This document shows positions 46,830-58,181 of a stretch of 64,000 bases of DNA, in pieces (within the stretch, counting starts at the first letter, position 1; each line of letters begins with the position of its first letter). The stretch covers positions 6,254,794 through 6,318,793 of the forward strand of contig JAQFVV010000072.1 of NCBI GenBank assembly GCA_028023455.1. Reading direction: 5' to 3'. The position numbers and the translations under genes were made by a program. The DNA is from Epiperipatus broadwayi (taxonomy: Eukaryota; Onychophora; Udeonychophora; Euonychophora; Peripatidae). The notes under the pieces were generated by a model, which was not told the DNA's origin, ran no database searches, and saw only the letters and a program-made list of their open reading frames with translations.

Positions 46830-49800
46830 ATGGAGGGAAAATGGATAAAAATAGAGCAATTCAAAGGAAAGGGAAATGAGAATCCGTGTCGATACATAGA
46901 AAGTTTGAAGAGGTTGTTTTCATGCGAGCAGTTCAACGAAGAGTCCAAAATAGCGATCGCGTGCAGCCACATCCAAGGGGAAGCCGTGGAATGGTGGGAA
47001 ACGATAAAAAACAAACCAAAGACATTCGAGGAGTACCAAAGGGTTATCATGGAAAGATACTGGGGAGTAGCCCAGCAGGAAAGAGAAAGATGGGAAATAG
47101 AACGAAACAAGAGGGAGGAAGAGGAAAAATACAGTACCTTTGTACAGAGACAAATGGCAAGACTAGAAAAAATAAACAGATACCAGATACCGGAGGAACA
47201 GCAAATTAGGATCGCGGGACGCGACCTACCCAGGGAAGTCAAGCAGATAATTGAGAGGGAGACCGAAATAACAGGAGTGCTAAAGAAACTACAGGCGATC
47301 GAGAACGACGAGTATTTCAACCAAGAGGAGGACAATGGGATCAGAATAGCCAATATGACACAAGAGGGGAAGGGGGAAGAGCCTCGGGGAAGATCGGAAT
47401 GCCCAATAATCGACGTGTCGATCCAAGGGCACAAGGCTAGGGCTTTACTGGATACGGGAAGCCAAGTATCCGTGATGTCTCAGGAATTGTTCAACGAGAT
47501 CGCCCGAGAACCGACGGAGATAAAAACGTTACCGCTAAAGGGAACCCAAATCGTGCTGGCCAATGGAAGAAAGGCGAAAATACAAACCAAGCAAGTGTGG
47601 GCGAAGATCAGCATAGCGGGACAGGAGTGTACCCAGGTCATGTTAATACTGGAAGGCCTGATCCATGACTTAGTGTTAGGATCAGACTTCATGGGAGCGG
47701 CTAAGTGTAACATCGATTACGGGACCGAACTGGCAAGGATCGGCACAGTCACGGTGCCCTTCAAGAGCAAAGGGGACGAGAAACCGGAAGGACGACAGAC
47801 GAAGCTGCAATGCATCGCAATACAAGGGGAAATCAAAAAAAAAATCGAGGAAATAACGGAACCAGACGGAGAAAAGGAAAGAATTCAGGAAATATTGGGG
47901 GCGCACAAAAGTGTCTTCTCGGACAAGCCGGGAGTAATTCGAGGATACGAGCACCGGATCCGATTGAGCACCAACCACCCATATCAAACGAGGGCATACC
48001 CGATCCCATTCCAATACCGGACAGAAATTGAGGCCCAGTTAAAGCAGATGACGGAGTGGGGAGTCATTTCGAAATGCACATCGCCGTACAACAACCCCAT
48101 CCTAGCTGTGAAGAAGGGGGACGGGTCGATAAGATTATGTCTCGACGCTAGACAACTAAACCGAGTAACGGTACCGGACACAAACGCCCCACCGGTCATG
48201 AACGAACTGATGACCAGGTTCCGGGACAAGCGGATTTTTTCCACCATGGATTTAACCAACAGTTACTGGCAAATGAGCCTCCATCCCGACGACCGAAAGT
48301 ACACGGCGTTCAAGTATAACGGGAGAGCATACCAGTTCAACCGAGTACCGTTCGGGCTAAAGAACAGTGGGGCGGGCTTAGTACAATGCCTGGATCAAAC
48401 CCTGTCCGACGAAGTAAAAGGATTTGCGACGATGTACGTGGACGACATCATCATAGCGTCCAACGACATCGAGGAACATTGCCAGCACCTAGAAAGGCTA
48501 CTCCAGGAATGCGAACAGAAGGGGATCAAAATCAACATCAAGAAGAGCCACTTTGCGACGCAGGAGGTCAAGTTCTTAGGACATATCGTCAGCCCGGAGG
48601 GAGTACGGCCAAACCCCGAAAAAATCCAGGCGATCCAGGAATTCCCCACACCAAAGAAGAAGAAGGACATTAAGGCATTCTTAGGAATGTGTACGTTTTA
48701 TAATAAATTCTACGAGAACTTCACCCACGATATGGAGCCCTTACTACAACTACTAAGGAAGGAGCAAGCGTGGGTGTGGAACGTGAAGCAGGAACGGAGT
48801 TTCCGGAAGGTGAAAGAAGGGTTCCTGAAACAAACAATATTAACACACCCAGACTTCGACCAGATGTTCTGGGTGCAAACGGATAGCAGTGACATCGGGC
48901 TGGGAGCCACCCTGTACCAGAAGGGACCGAAGGGAGAGCAGAGGGTATTGGCGTTCATCAGCCGGCTGCTGAAGGACCCGGAGAGAAGGTACACAGTTAC
49001 AGAACGAGAAGCCCTCGCCATAGTGTGGGCGTTCAAAAAATTCCGGCAATATCTGGTTGGGTCCAAAGTCAAGGTCGTCACCGACCACCGGAGTCTGGAG
49101 TTCCTGAACAAAAGCTTCTTAACCAACAACAGATTGGTGCGGTGGAGTTTAGCCTTACAGGAATTTCAATACGAGGTGGAATACTGCAAAGGAAGGGATA
49201 ACGTGATCGCGGACACGCTGAGCCGTTACCCGATAGGAACTCAGACGAACGTGGAGACAAGCGAGTTCGCCTACATTGCCGCGACGACCCGCCAGGACAG
49301 TAAGGGAGGATTTACAGCAGGCAATATTCAAAGAAGCCAGGAAAAGGACAAGGATTGCCGGCAAATAATCGGTTATTTACGTAAAGGGAAGTCAAGAACA
49401 GGCTCCCACCAGGGGGAAGAAGGGACCGAAGGGGGTCCGTTATGGAAGTATCGGGACCGATGCGTCACCCTGGGGGGGTTACTCCAAAGGAAAACGGGGA
49501 ATGGGAAGCAAACCCGAATCGTGATCCCGGAGGACATGCGCAGTCAGATAATCGACGAGACACACCGAGAACGCGGACATTACGGGGCGAACAAGACGGA
49601 GGGATATCTGAGCAACTGGTTTTACTGGCCGGGAATGCACCGGGACATCGTCGCAAGATTACGGAGATGCGAGGTATGCGCAAGGACCAAACCACTAAAT
49701 CGATGCAACGAAGGACCTCAGATCCCGATTATCATACGGGAACCCAACCATACCATAGCAATCGATTACTACGGGCCGTTACCGATGGCCGGGGGAAAAA

Positions 49801-50531
49801 GATATGTGTTAGTCACATACGACTTATGTTCCAAAATGGTCGCCACCTACCCCATGGCCCGAGCGAACGCCCACCAAACCATCAAATTATTGGAGACAAA
49901 GCAGTTCCCCATCATTGGAAAGCCAAGGTACATCCTATCAGACCATGGCACGCCATTTGTGTCGAAAGCGTGGCGGCAGTGGATAAACCGAACCGGGATT
50001 AAACACCATATGACATCAATTCGGAACCCGCAGAGCAATCCGTGTGAGCGAGTAATGCGAGAATTGGGACGGTTACTCCGGGTATACACCATGGGAGATC
50101 ACCGAAAATGGGCCCAGGAGATTCCCCGGATCACGGGAATGATCAACTCCTCGAAGAATGAATCCACGGGGTTCGAACCTAGCCGACTCCATTATGGGCA
50201 ACCAATACCTTACCCATACGAGGACAGGCCCGCCATCCGAATCGGAAAAATCGACAGGAGGCAAGATAACCAAATAGCCCTGCGGAGATTAGAGCATATG
50301 GGGAGAAGACGAGCGCAGACCAAGAAGCCCGCCCAGAACACGTTCAAAGTGGGCGATCGAGTGATGGTGAAGACCAACCCAGTCAGCCGACCCGGGCAAA
50401 ACATCTACAAAAAATTCCTCGACCTGTACGAGGGCCCATACGAGATCGTCAGGGCATATGGAAACAACGCCTTTGCGTTGACCCACGGAAAAGGAACGTT
50501 TAATGCGAGAGCGTTGAAGAGAGCAGAATAA
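46830..50531 (+). CDS. gag-pol: E2 Gag-Pol polyprotein
   Basis: A single frame of 1233 residues from ATG 46,830 to TAA. Residues 1-170 are a short Gag-like region (capsid-type helices, motif EAVEWWETI, many Glu/Arg) with no zinc knuckle. Protease: LLDTGSQ, catalytic D208. Reverse transcriptase about 380-630 with LCLDARQLNRV, MDLTNSYWQM and catalytic YVDD at 536-539. RNase H starts at TDSSDIGLG (D685) and includes VTDHRSLEFL, then ADTLSRYP. Integrase: zinc site H912, H917, C947, C950; catalytic D979, D1038, E1073 (35 residues between the last two positions). A C-terminal GPY motif lies at 1202-1204, with no chromodomain visible. Protein order defines Ty3/gypsy. All catalytic residues are present, so the copy may be active. 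Gag and Pol fused in one frame without a frameshift or stop is uncommon and implies processing by the protease alone. Codon use is GC-rich, unlike its surroundings. Confidence 0.96.
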   Translation: MEGKWIKIEQFKGKGNENPCRYIESLKRLFSCEQFNEESKIAIACSHIQGEAVEWWETIKNKPKTFEEYQRVIMERYWGVAQQERERWEIERNKREEEEKYSTFVQRQMARLEKINRYQIPEEQQIRIAGRDLPREVKQIIERETEITGVLKKLQAIENDEYFNQEEDNGIRIANMTQEGKGEEPRGRSECPIIDVSIQGHKARALLDTGSQVSVMSQELFNEIAREPTEIKTLPLKGTQIVLANGRKAKIQTKQVWAKISIAGQECTQVMLILEGLIHDLVLGSDFMGAAKCNIDYGTELARIGTVTVPFKSKGDEKPEGRQTKLQCIAIQGEIKKKIEEITEPDGEKERIQEILGAHKSVFSDKPGVIRGYEHRIRLSTNHPYQTRAYPIPFQYRTEIEAQLKQMTEWGVISKCTSPYNNPILAVKKGDGSIRLCLDARQLNRVTVPDTNAPPVMNELMTRFRDKRIFSTMDLTNSYWQMSLHPDDRKYTAFKYNGRAYQFNRVPFGLKNSGAGLVQCLDQTLSDEVKGFATMYVDDIIIASNDIEEHCQHLERLLQECEQKGIKINIKKSHFATQEVKFLGHIVSPEGVRPNPEKIQAIQEFPTPKKKKDIKAFLGMCTFYNKFYENFTHDMEPLLQLLRKEQAWVWNVKQERSFRKVKEGFLKQTILTHPDFDQMFWVQTDSSDIGLGATLYQKGPKGEQRVLAFISRLLKDPERRYTVTEREALAIVWAFKKFRQYLVGSKVKVVTDHRSLEFLNKSFLTNNRLVRWSLALQEFQYEVEYCKGRDNVIADTLSRYPIGTQTNVETSEFAYIAATTRQDSKGGFTAGNIQRSQEKDKDCRQIIGYLRKGKSRTGSHQGEEGTEGGPLWKYRDRCVTLGGLLQRKTGNGKQTRIVIPEDMRSQIIDETHRERGHYGANKTEGYLSNWFYWPGMHRDIVARLRRCEVCARTKPLNRCNEGPQIPIIIREPNHTIAIDYYGPLPMAGGKRYVLVTYDLCSKMVATYPMARANAHQTIKLLETKQFPIIGKPRYILSDHGTPFVSKAWRQWINRTGIKHHMTSIRNPQSNPCERVMRELGRLLRVYTMGDHRKWAQEIPRITGMINSSKNESTGFEPSRLHYGQPIPYPYEDRPAIRIGKIDRRQDNQIALRRLEHMGRRRAQTKKPAQNTFKVGDRVMVKTNPVSRPGQNIYKKFLDLYEGPYEIVRAYGNNAFALTHGKGTFNARALKRAE

Positions 50532-50550
50532 TTCCGCTCCTTCTCCGAGC

Positions 50551-50574
50551 TAAAATCCGCAGCATCGGATTTTA
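50551..50574 (+). other. Perfect hairpin between pol stop and polypurine tract
   Basis: TAAAATCCG (50,551-50,559) pairs perfectly with CGGATTTTA (50,566-50,574) around CAGCAT. The position, 20 bases after the stop and just before the PPT, suggests an RNA element. Function unknown. Confidence 0.75.
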
Positions 50575-50582
50575 CTCTTCAC

Positions 50583-50596
50583 CGGGCGGGGAGATA
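50583..50596 (+). promoter_or_regulatory. E2 polypurine tract
   Basis: GGGCGGGGAGATA lies immediately before the TGTAAC start of the 3' LTR. One pyrimidine interrupts the tract, which is tolerated in many elements. Confidence 0.8.
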
Positions 50597-52765
50597 TGTA
50601 ACGAGACAGCGTTACATCAATATTAAATCCAGAAAGCATCAAGAAATACACACACCAACAAGCAACCTAAAAACGCATAACCTCATTATCGTAATTTAGA
50701 ATAGTTTCCTTCATCGTATAAAATATATGTATAAAATACCGCTGTAAAACACACCCATAAAAATACAGATCGTAAACGTATAAAGTAAATGATTAAAGCT
50801 GGTAAATAATAAATGTAGTTTATTTCTTAAATAATAAATATAAGTCAATTTGATAAATAATAAATATATAATTGTTATCTTAAAATGATAAATATAATTC
50901 ACTTTTAAATATAATTTGTTTCTTTAACCTGATAAATATAATTTGCCGTTAGAAATCAAATTCGCTTTCTTAATTAAAATGTATAATTGTCCTTCAAAAA
51001 AAAAAACGCCATGGGATTTTAACAGGGGATTATTTTAGAAAATCATTTAAAATAAGAGTAATAGAAAAGATCTAATGAAATGATAAATGCTCGACTTCTA
51101 ATTTTAAAATAGCATGTATTGTTCTAATAAAAACACACACACACGCATGCATTAAAAATGTGAAAGAATAAGATTGATTGCAAAACGAGATTGCCTCAAA
51201 ATAAAGATTGCCTGTAGCAAAAAAGAGAGTGAGTAATGCTAACGCGGACCTTAACGACAACTTGAGAAACAGGGAACTCTGGGGGTAGATTGGATCCCAA
51301 GATATGGACCAAACCTTTTAAATACACCTCAAAACCTATTAAAGAAAAAAAGAAAAAAAGATAGAACAGGATTCTAGATGCTATTCTACATAGATATCCC
51401 TGTCTTATTGATATAGTGATATTATTACGCGATCATTACTGTTGTTATTATCACCTGCTCATCATCCGACGCTTATGCCACTGGCGTACCACTGAATTGG
51501 TCTGAAGTAACTCAACGAATTCCTCGGCATTAAAGATGACTATTCCGAAATTAATACCAAGAGCGTCGATCGTCATGAGGGGCTAAGAAACCTCTCAGTG
51601 ACTGATCGGCGCTCCGCTACCAAAATCTCCAGGACTATGCAACTCCGATAACATCGTGTTTCGTGAATGCTCCAGCTGATAATATGTTCCGCAAAATTCC
51701 CACGTTTACCAGGATCAACCGATAATCGCCGCAACCAAGATAAAACCTAGGTAAATATGTTTATATTAAATCACTCACTCAATCTAGAACTCTTACAGGC
51801 AATCTCGTAAATAACCTACCTAATTTGTACAAATCAAACTTGAACTTTCCTCGTCTGATAATTTATCGTATAACAGAACTTTATTCACATGAACTTTAAA
51901 CTTAAATGAAAGTCAGGATAGAGAATTATTTAATCCATGAAATGAACTTTATTTCGCAATGCATACTTGTATTTATTAATTATGTTTCTCTGAGAGCGTG
52001 TTTATGTGTGTGTGTGACTACAAAAGGTTAACTTAACAAAATTAATATCTTAATAAACTTGTTCATTATATAATCAATTCGAGCATTTATCAAATCATTT
52101 CACACGATTCAAATTCTTAATTTATACTTGTTATCATAGTTATTGTTTAAATTATTAGATAGATTCGTCATTTAGATTAATATTTGTTTTATATTGTTTT
52201 ATGTATCAACATCGCGCCGTAAGTCACGATGTTTTCTTTAGTATGTAATCTAGTTAAGATAGTCTTAAGAGAGGGCGGGTCTATGAAAATAAATGTCGAT
52301 AACTTATGTTGTAAGCAATAAAGCGGGGGGATGATTTATAAGCCTTGTGTTCGGGCGTAAACGAACAGATTGATAGGTCAGCGTTGACCAATAAACGGCC
52401 TTCCTGCCGTGATAGACTTAGTAAAGAAACATGCTGATTTTAATTAGCGGTCAATGCGTCTTCTCCGGGAGGAGTCTTGTTAGGGACAATCGTGTAGCGA
52501 CCCTGAGTCATCGGATTGGTCCATGCTGAGAGTATCGAGTTAGCGGGCGGGATTTGACTTCGGAATCGTTTTGACATAATGTAAGGTGATGCGAGTAGTT
52601 AAAACACTTAAATAATCGTATCTGGCGCCCTCTTATGTGGATTATAAACAACTGTCGATGTAAGAAAAAAAATAAAGCCTTACGCTGTGTCATGTTAGTT
52701 TCGAAGCCGTAATCTCTTGGTAACCGTAGATATCTCGCGAGTAGAAAGAGGGGGTTGACGTTATA
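50597..52765 (+). repeat. E2 3' LTR
   Basis: Nearly identical to 44,323-46,497. Differences: a small indel in an A run (about 50,997), a purine-run difference near 51,341, a replaced block (52,051-52,059 against 45,779-45,791), an inverted hairpin loop (52,215-52,226), and the last bases GACGTTATA where the 5' LTR has TACGTTACA. Confidence 0.95.
52208..52233. repeat. E2 3' LTR hairpin (orientation 2 of inverted loop)
   Basis: Stem AACATCG / CGATGTT as in the 5' LTR, but the loop is CGCCGTAAGTCA, the exact reverse complement of the loop at 45,947-45,958. Confidence 0.97.
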
Positions 52766-52787
52766 GTATAAAAAGGGATAGTATAAC

Positions 52788-53110
52788 GTGTTTCAGACTC
52801 TGTGCTCATCAGTTGCCCTAGAAACAATTGACAGTTTATCAACATGGCAACATCATTTAAATACAACTACTAGACTTAAATTTAATATTAAAATTTGAAT
52901 GATTAATTTAGCACTACATTTAATACAGCCTTATTTATAATGGCTTAATATTTATCTGCAAGGCAGAAGCATATCTCAAAGACCCTTGCACACAAATAAA
53001 TATATAAATCAATCATTTATTGGCATTGTAAATATTTAAATAATATTGCTATGTTGACGGATTAGCAGTTGTTTCTAGGGCATCTGGTCTGGTTCAGAGT
53101 CAGAGACACC
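52788..53110. mobile_element. MITE-like element with ~60-bp inverted ends
   Basis: The left arm 52,788-52,845 and right arm 53,051-53,110 are diverged reverse complements sharing CAGACTCTG/CAGAGTC, the core TGCCCTAGAAACAA and ATCAACAT/ATGTTGAC. The interior is AT-rich and non-coding. It lies about 20 bases beyond the E2 insertion. The superfamily was not identified. Confidence 0.65.
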
Positions 53111-54614
53111 TATTTTGCCAAATTGATTGATTTTTTTGCCAATATGTAGTACTTACAAAATTGAAAAAAATCCTCTCAATGACACAAAAATATGCATAAG
53201 GATTTTAAAAGTTCAGATTTTAATTAATTTATTGTCTACCAAAACTGCAAATATGGAAATCTGAAATAGGAGTAAAAAAAATCATTTACGCATAATTTGA
53301 GCCAATTTTATAATTGGCAGTCTCTGTTTTCTATATCCCCAATTATAAAGGTATTTAAAGCAAAGAGAGAAAAATGTTTTATTCAAGTCATAAGAAGGAA
53401 AGATTAATTTGATTATTGAAAATAGAGAGGATACCATTTCATTTTTATGAAGACTATTAGGAGCAATTTATAATAATGTAATGCTGTTTGAGGGGTCGTT
53501 AAACGTGGTTTTATTTTCTCCAGCTGAGTTTCCAAAATTCTAAAAGAGAAAATGTGGGATTTGCATAAAGACTTCCACTAGTAAACTATTTGTGAATTGA
53601 GGATAAAATAATAAGGAATACTTAAAGAAAATTTTTGTAATATATAAATAAATATTTTTTTCAAGTTCAGAATAATTGTGATTATTAGTTGGTAATTTTA
53701 ATATATAATAAACTGCAATTCTACCTGACGGTTTTATAATGAAAGAACTGAAGCTATCTGCTTTTAGGGAGGAAATAGTTGAAAATTAAAATGATTCTAA
53801 TACATCTTCTAATATAGGATTGGTAAGTAATGACAAACTTATTGATTGAATATAATTGCTTAACTGTTTATGAATCTTATACTTTTTATTTAAACTGGAA
53901 AAATATTGGATATTTTATTTCTAAGACCATTATTATGAATGAGATTATTTAAGTGTTTTCTGGGAGTTCATTATTTAACTGAAATATAAAGTTAAATAAC
54001 ATACAATTATGGCAATACAAGGTTCCCGGAACCTCTTTTAGATATGGTTTTATAATGTATTAATAATGCAATTGATTATTTAAGAGATCATTTATTCAAT
54101 TGCAGTGTTTAGCAATGTATAAAAATGAATAGCATTGTGGTTAATTCTCATTTTAGATTATCAGTTATCATTGGTTTTGGCTACCTAAATAAACAACTTT
54201 TTATAGAAAGTAATAATTTTAAAAGCTTTTAGTTTTTTGAATAAGAAATCTTGTATTAATTTTTATTATGAATAACTTATCTGTGGTCTTTTTAAATCAT
54301 AAATGGTAATATTCTTCAATTAGATTTTGGTGAATTTATGAATACCAATTTTCATCGAAATAATATTTTTAAAATTTTGGGAAGTTTTCGCTGCGCTACA
54401 CAGTTCAATAAAAATTCTCAATTGATGAATTGAAATGTTCATTTATATTTCATCATTTTAAACTACCTTTTCAACCATAAAGTGTTTAAGATTTTAGATA
54501 CTAAAGCTAAATATTAAACAGGCAAAATTCTGGTGATCTTGTGATGTTTAGTGGTTTAAAGCTAAATATTGTCACACAAATGCTCTTATATTATGCTTTT
54601 TAATAGTAATCTTT
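53111..54614. other. AT-rich non-coding region
   Basis: No gene or recognised repeat. Confidence 0.5.
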
Positions 54615-54870
54615 ATACTGCTCCAGATATGCCACTTATTGTAAGCCTTAGTAATCAATAGACACTAAATAATAGTGTTTATTAGATCTGTATGAGTTGA
54701 TTTCTATCCTCAGATTAGTTTCTGACTTAAGTCTTCATTATAAAAGTCTAAGTAGAAGTCCAAAATTCATCACTGACAAAGACCATAAACCAAAAATTAA
54801 TCTGGAGATATACTTACGATAGCAGTAGATAGTATTTAATTTCTATTGGATATTCTAGCTTACGATGTGA
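54615..54870. repeat. P9: decayed copy of the inverted-repeat family
   Basis: Arms TTATTGTAAGCCTTAGTAAT ... CTAGCTTACGATG. The centre holds TCATCACTGACAAAGACCATAA, a hammerhead core in which CUGAUGA has become CTGACAA, followed by TTAATCTGGAGATAT. Not expected to cleave. Confidence 0.6.
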
Positions 54871-56957
54871 TCAAAACTAGAATAGAATAAATAGAATTTT
54901 TTCCTTGGGTACTGCTATGTTGATGTCAATAAAGGGATTCTGCCTATCCATAAAAATATTCAATATAGTATCCAATAATAGTTTATGATTTCTTTTTCCC
55001 ATACAATTTGAAATGTTTTACTGTCGACCTCACAATATATTACTGTTCATAATAAAAATATTTAATATATTAAGAAGAATATGTAAAGACCAAATATCTT
55101 CTGTATGAAGAAATATTAGAGAAAGCATATTGATTTTAGTTTAAAATGAAAGTATAATCAATAGATGAAAAAGATTATAACTATTTATAGCATTCACAAG
55201 AATAAACTTTAAGCAACTTGTGGAAATAAAAAAAAATTATTTTTTAAGGATGCATTCAGCAATTATATTATTATTTAGGAGAGAGATTAAATAATCAAAA
55301 TATGTAGTTAACATTTGGAAGAGAGGATGGGTAGAATTTTCGATTGATACTTCAATTATGATGTTTCACCACCCTCTTATCAATGTTTAGTATGAATTGC
55401 AATTACTATTACACTTCAAAATTAAGAATTGTTTACATTTGGTATTAATTTTTAACTCGCATAAAATAATTTCATTAGATGCTAATTCCATATAATAAAC
55501 AGCTATAAATTACAGTCCTCTTTCTGAATTTTATAAACATTAGTCAACTATTGGACCTCTAGATGGCAGTAAGATCACTTTCTGCAGATTTACTCGTACT
55601 TTCCAATCAGAAGTGTTTATAGAGAATCAATAGACATTGATTGTATTGCTATCTAGTATGCTTCAATTACTTGGAATTTGCAGTAAGATTGAATAGAAAT
55701 AGAATCTCATTATTATATTCTGCTTAAATTATGTTTAGTTGTGTAACATTTAAGTTGATATTTATACACAATATATATAATCAATTTCAAATTTATTTAT
55801 TTTTTAAAAATTCCCAATTTGCGAAATGTCATTAATAATTAAAGAAAATCCATAAGATAATTCCAGTATTTATATAGTCCTTTAAATTTTGCTGGAAAGG
55901 TTTTTCAATTGCTAATTTATGTGTCTGAATAAAGTTGAGATCATTAAGCATCTGACAACTGGTGATAGTGCGAAATCCAGATCTCAACCTTTTCATAGGA
56001 CACATTGTGTATACTTCTTAGAAATATTAGATTTGTGCATATATACAAAAAGGGTATGATGGAAGTCTAGCTTTTATTTTTTTTAAACATAGCTTCATCT
56101 CACTAAGAGAACACCATTTCTTAGGTGGGCTGCCTTCATTATTTCTTTCTACTCTTTTCCCTCTGCTGATTATCTAGGAAACTCCTTTTTACTCTCTTTC
56201 TAGCTTGTTATTTGAACATGCCTAATTTGAACCTGTCATTTTTAACTTCATTAATCTAATCATTTCTTAATTATTCAACACTTTATTCTCTCATTCCACA
56301 CTTTATGTATTTTTTATTACTCCTTTTCATTAATCATTTTTATGTTGTGGTTATTATTATTTTATTCATGGTCCAAATTTTGTAGAGTCAATTTTTTCTA
56401 CTTGAAAAAATAACAGTAACTAAATATGTTTATTTTAAACAATTTATGAGTCAAGTTTCAGGAGGTGATAATATATATTAATTATATATTTCAGCTCGTC
56501 CACATTGGAGCAAAATTATGTGCTAGTATAAAGAAAGCAGTTGAATATATTTATTTGGTTTGATAACAATTTATGTGCCAGAAACATGGAAAGGATGTTA
56601 TTTTGACTATAAACTTTGTCACTTTGTGATGTTCTAATTTGTATGGTTGGATAAAATGAGATCAGTATACATATGATAACTGATATTGGCATGAAATCCA
56701 GATCATTTTTTGAAACACAGATATCTTATGTTTGGTATTACCAGATTTATGTATAAGTGCAGAAAGAACTTATATTATGGTCATCTTATTTCTTTTAAAT
56801 ACAGTTTCAGTCATTTTAGTATCCCTTCATTATTTCTTAGATGGACTCCATGCTACCCTTTCACCGCCAACTATATTGCATATTCTCAGACTATCTAATA
56901 CAATTCTTAAAGCATAATTCTGCTAATGATATGCCAAATGTGCATATATATATATAT
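54871..56957. other. AT-rich non-coding region
   Basis: No gene. A weak arm-like fragment of the same repeat family (AGATGGCAGTAAG near 55,562) is the only recognised item. A (TA)n run at 56,944-56,957 is the E3 insertion site. Confidence 0.45.
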
Positions 56958-58181
56958 TGTAACGTTTATTTATATACGTTACAAATATATTGGCATTGGG
57001 TAAAAAAAAAACTAAAAGATAAAAGTGGATTTAAAATTTTGTTGAGTAATTTTTTTTTTAAAAAAAAAAACGTACAATGAGGGTTGAATTATTCTTCTTA
57101 TTTTTTTTTATGTGATTAGTAATAACAGTAATTGGAGAGAACAAAAGAATTCCAAAAGCAAGTAAAAAAAGATAAGCTGAAAGTAGAAATACTCAAATTA
57201 ATTAAAGATGGCCGAAAACTTGAAGAAAATAAAGACTTTATTACATAAAATTTATAAAGACTGGATAAGATTAAAAAGGCATGGTACTAGCATGCGCAGA
57301 AGTCCTGAAAACTGGATATAAAAAGGAGGGATCCGGTTGAAGGAACGTCTTGTTCGTTTTGTTTCTCTAGTTGGTCTTGGATAACATTAATATATCCAAG
57401 ATCGCTCTTCGCTGAAGGAACTCGGCATGTCGCAGTGAACTGGAGCTTCTGAAGACATCGGACCTAATGATGTACACCAGGAAAAGCCTTCGTGGACGAC
57501 TGGGGAAATGGACCAAAAGATCAAGCAATAACCAAAAGGCCGAGCTCATTATAACCAAAAAACTATGCATAGTTATCTACTACTGAATTCATGAAACTTA
57601 CCGGTAAGAATAATTATCCTGATTGTGACAAAGTTAACTATTTAAAACTACTCGTAAAAATATACGTATAAAAGAATCCTGATAGTGACTTTAATTTTTC
57701 TATATGAGAGACTCTTATTTAACCAAGAACTTTTTGTTTATTTTAACTGATATTTATATTTTCTGGATATTTCCCACCTGAATTAAATGTGTTCTCTCCA
57801 AGGTATTAATTAGCTACTTAACATGAAGTATTTTAGTTTGTCAAAATTAAAAATATTTCTAATATCAATTCTCATTTGTGCGTTATTAATAATAGTTATT
57901 ATTTTTTATTATTAAATTTATTTCTAGTGTAATAAGATTTAAACGTAAGTTATGTTTGATGCCAACTCAGTGGGTCTAACGACTGGCGCCCTCATGTAGA
58001 AATTAAAAACTGAGTCAGCTCACGATTGTACTCGGTAATAGTTCTAGGCCGAAGTTGATCAGGAAATATAGCTATGTTTTTAGAATAGAAATATAACTTT
58101 CTTCTTTTTTGACATAGCTTGATCAACTCACGCGCAGTTTATATTAGCGTGTAAAGGCCAAGTAATACGAAAAACGTTACA
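56958..58181 (+). repeat. E3 5' LTR
   Basis: Includes a good TATA box (GGATATAAAAAGG at about 57,313). It matches the 3' LTR closely except for 57,953-58,044, which differs strongly from the corresponding 59,921-60,164. CTGGCGCCCTCATGTA at 57,983-57,998 matches a motif in the E2 LTR. Confidence 0.88.

Larger units (their letters stand above)
44323..52765 (+). mobile_element. E2: young, apparently intact Ty3/gypsy LTR retrotransposon
   Basis: A complete element of 8.4 kb: LTRs of 2175 and 2169 bp, primer-binding site, 330-bp leader, one 1233-codon Gag-Pol frame, polypurine tract. It is flanked by GTAT at 44,319-44,322 and 52,766-52,769 (AGTAT on both sides if the last LTR base is counted as target). 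The LTRs are nearly identical and the frame has no stop, so the insertion is recent. The coding part is strikingly GC-rich against AT-rich host DNA and AT-rich LTR halves. No envelope frame is present. Confidence 0.96.

Noticed and set aside
46808-47434. 208-codon minus-strand frame opposite the start of E2 Gag-Pol
   Set aside because: Antisense shadow of the GC-rich Gag-Pol frame; Ser/Phe/Leu-rich and without any domain.
57367-57570. 67-codon minus-strand frame, repeated at 59,335-59,538
   Set aside because: The duplication only reflects the two LTRs of E3; no start context or protein similarity.
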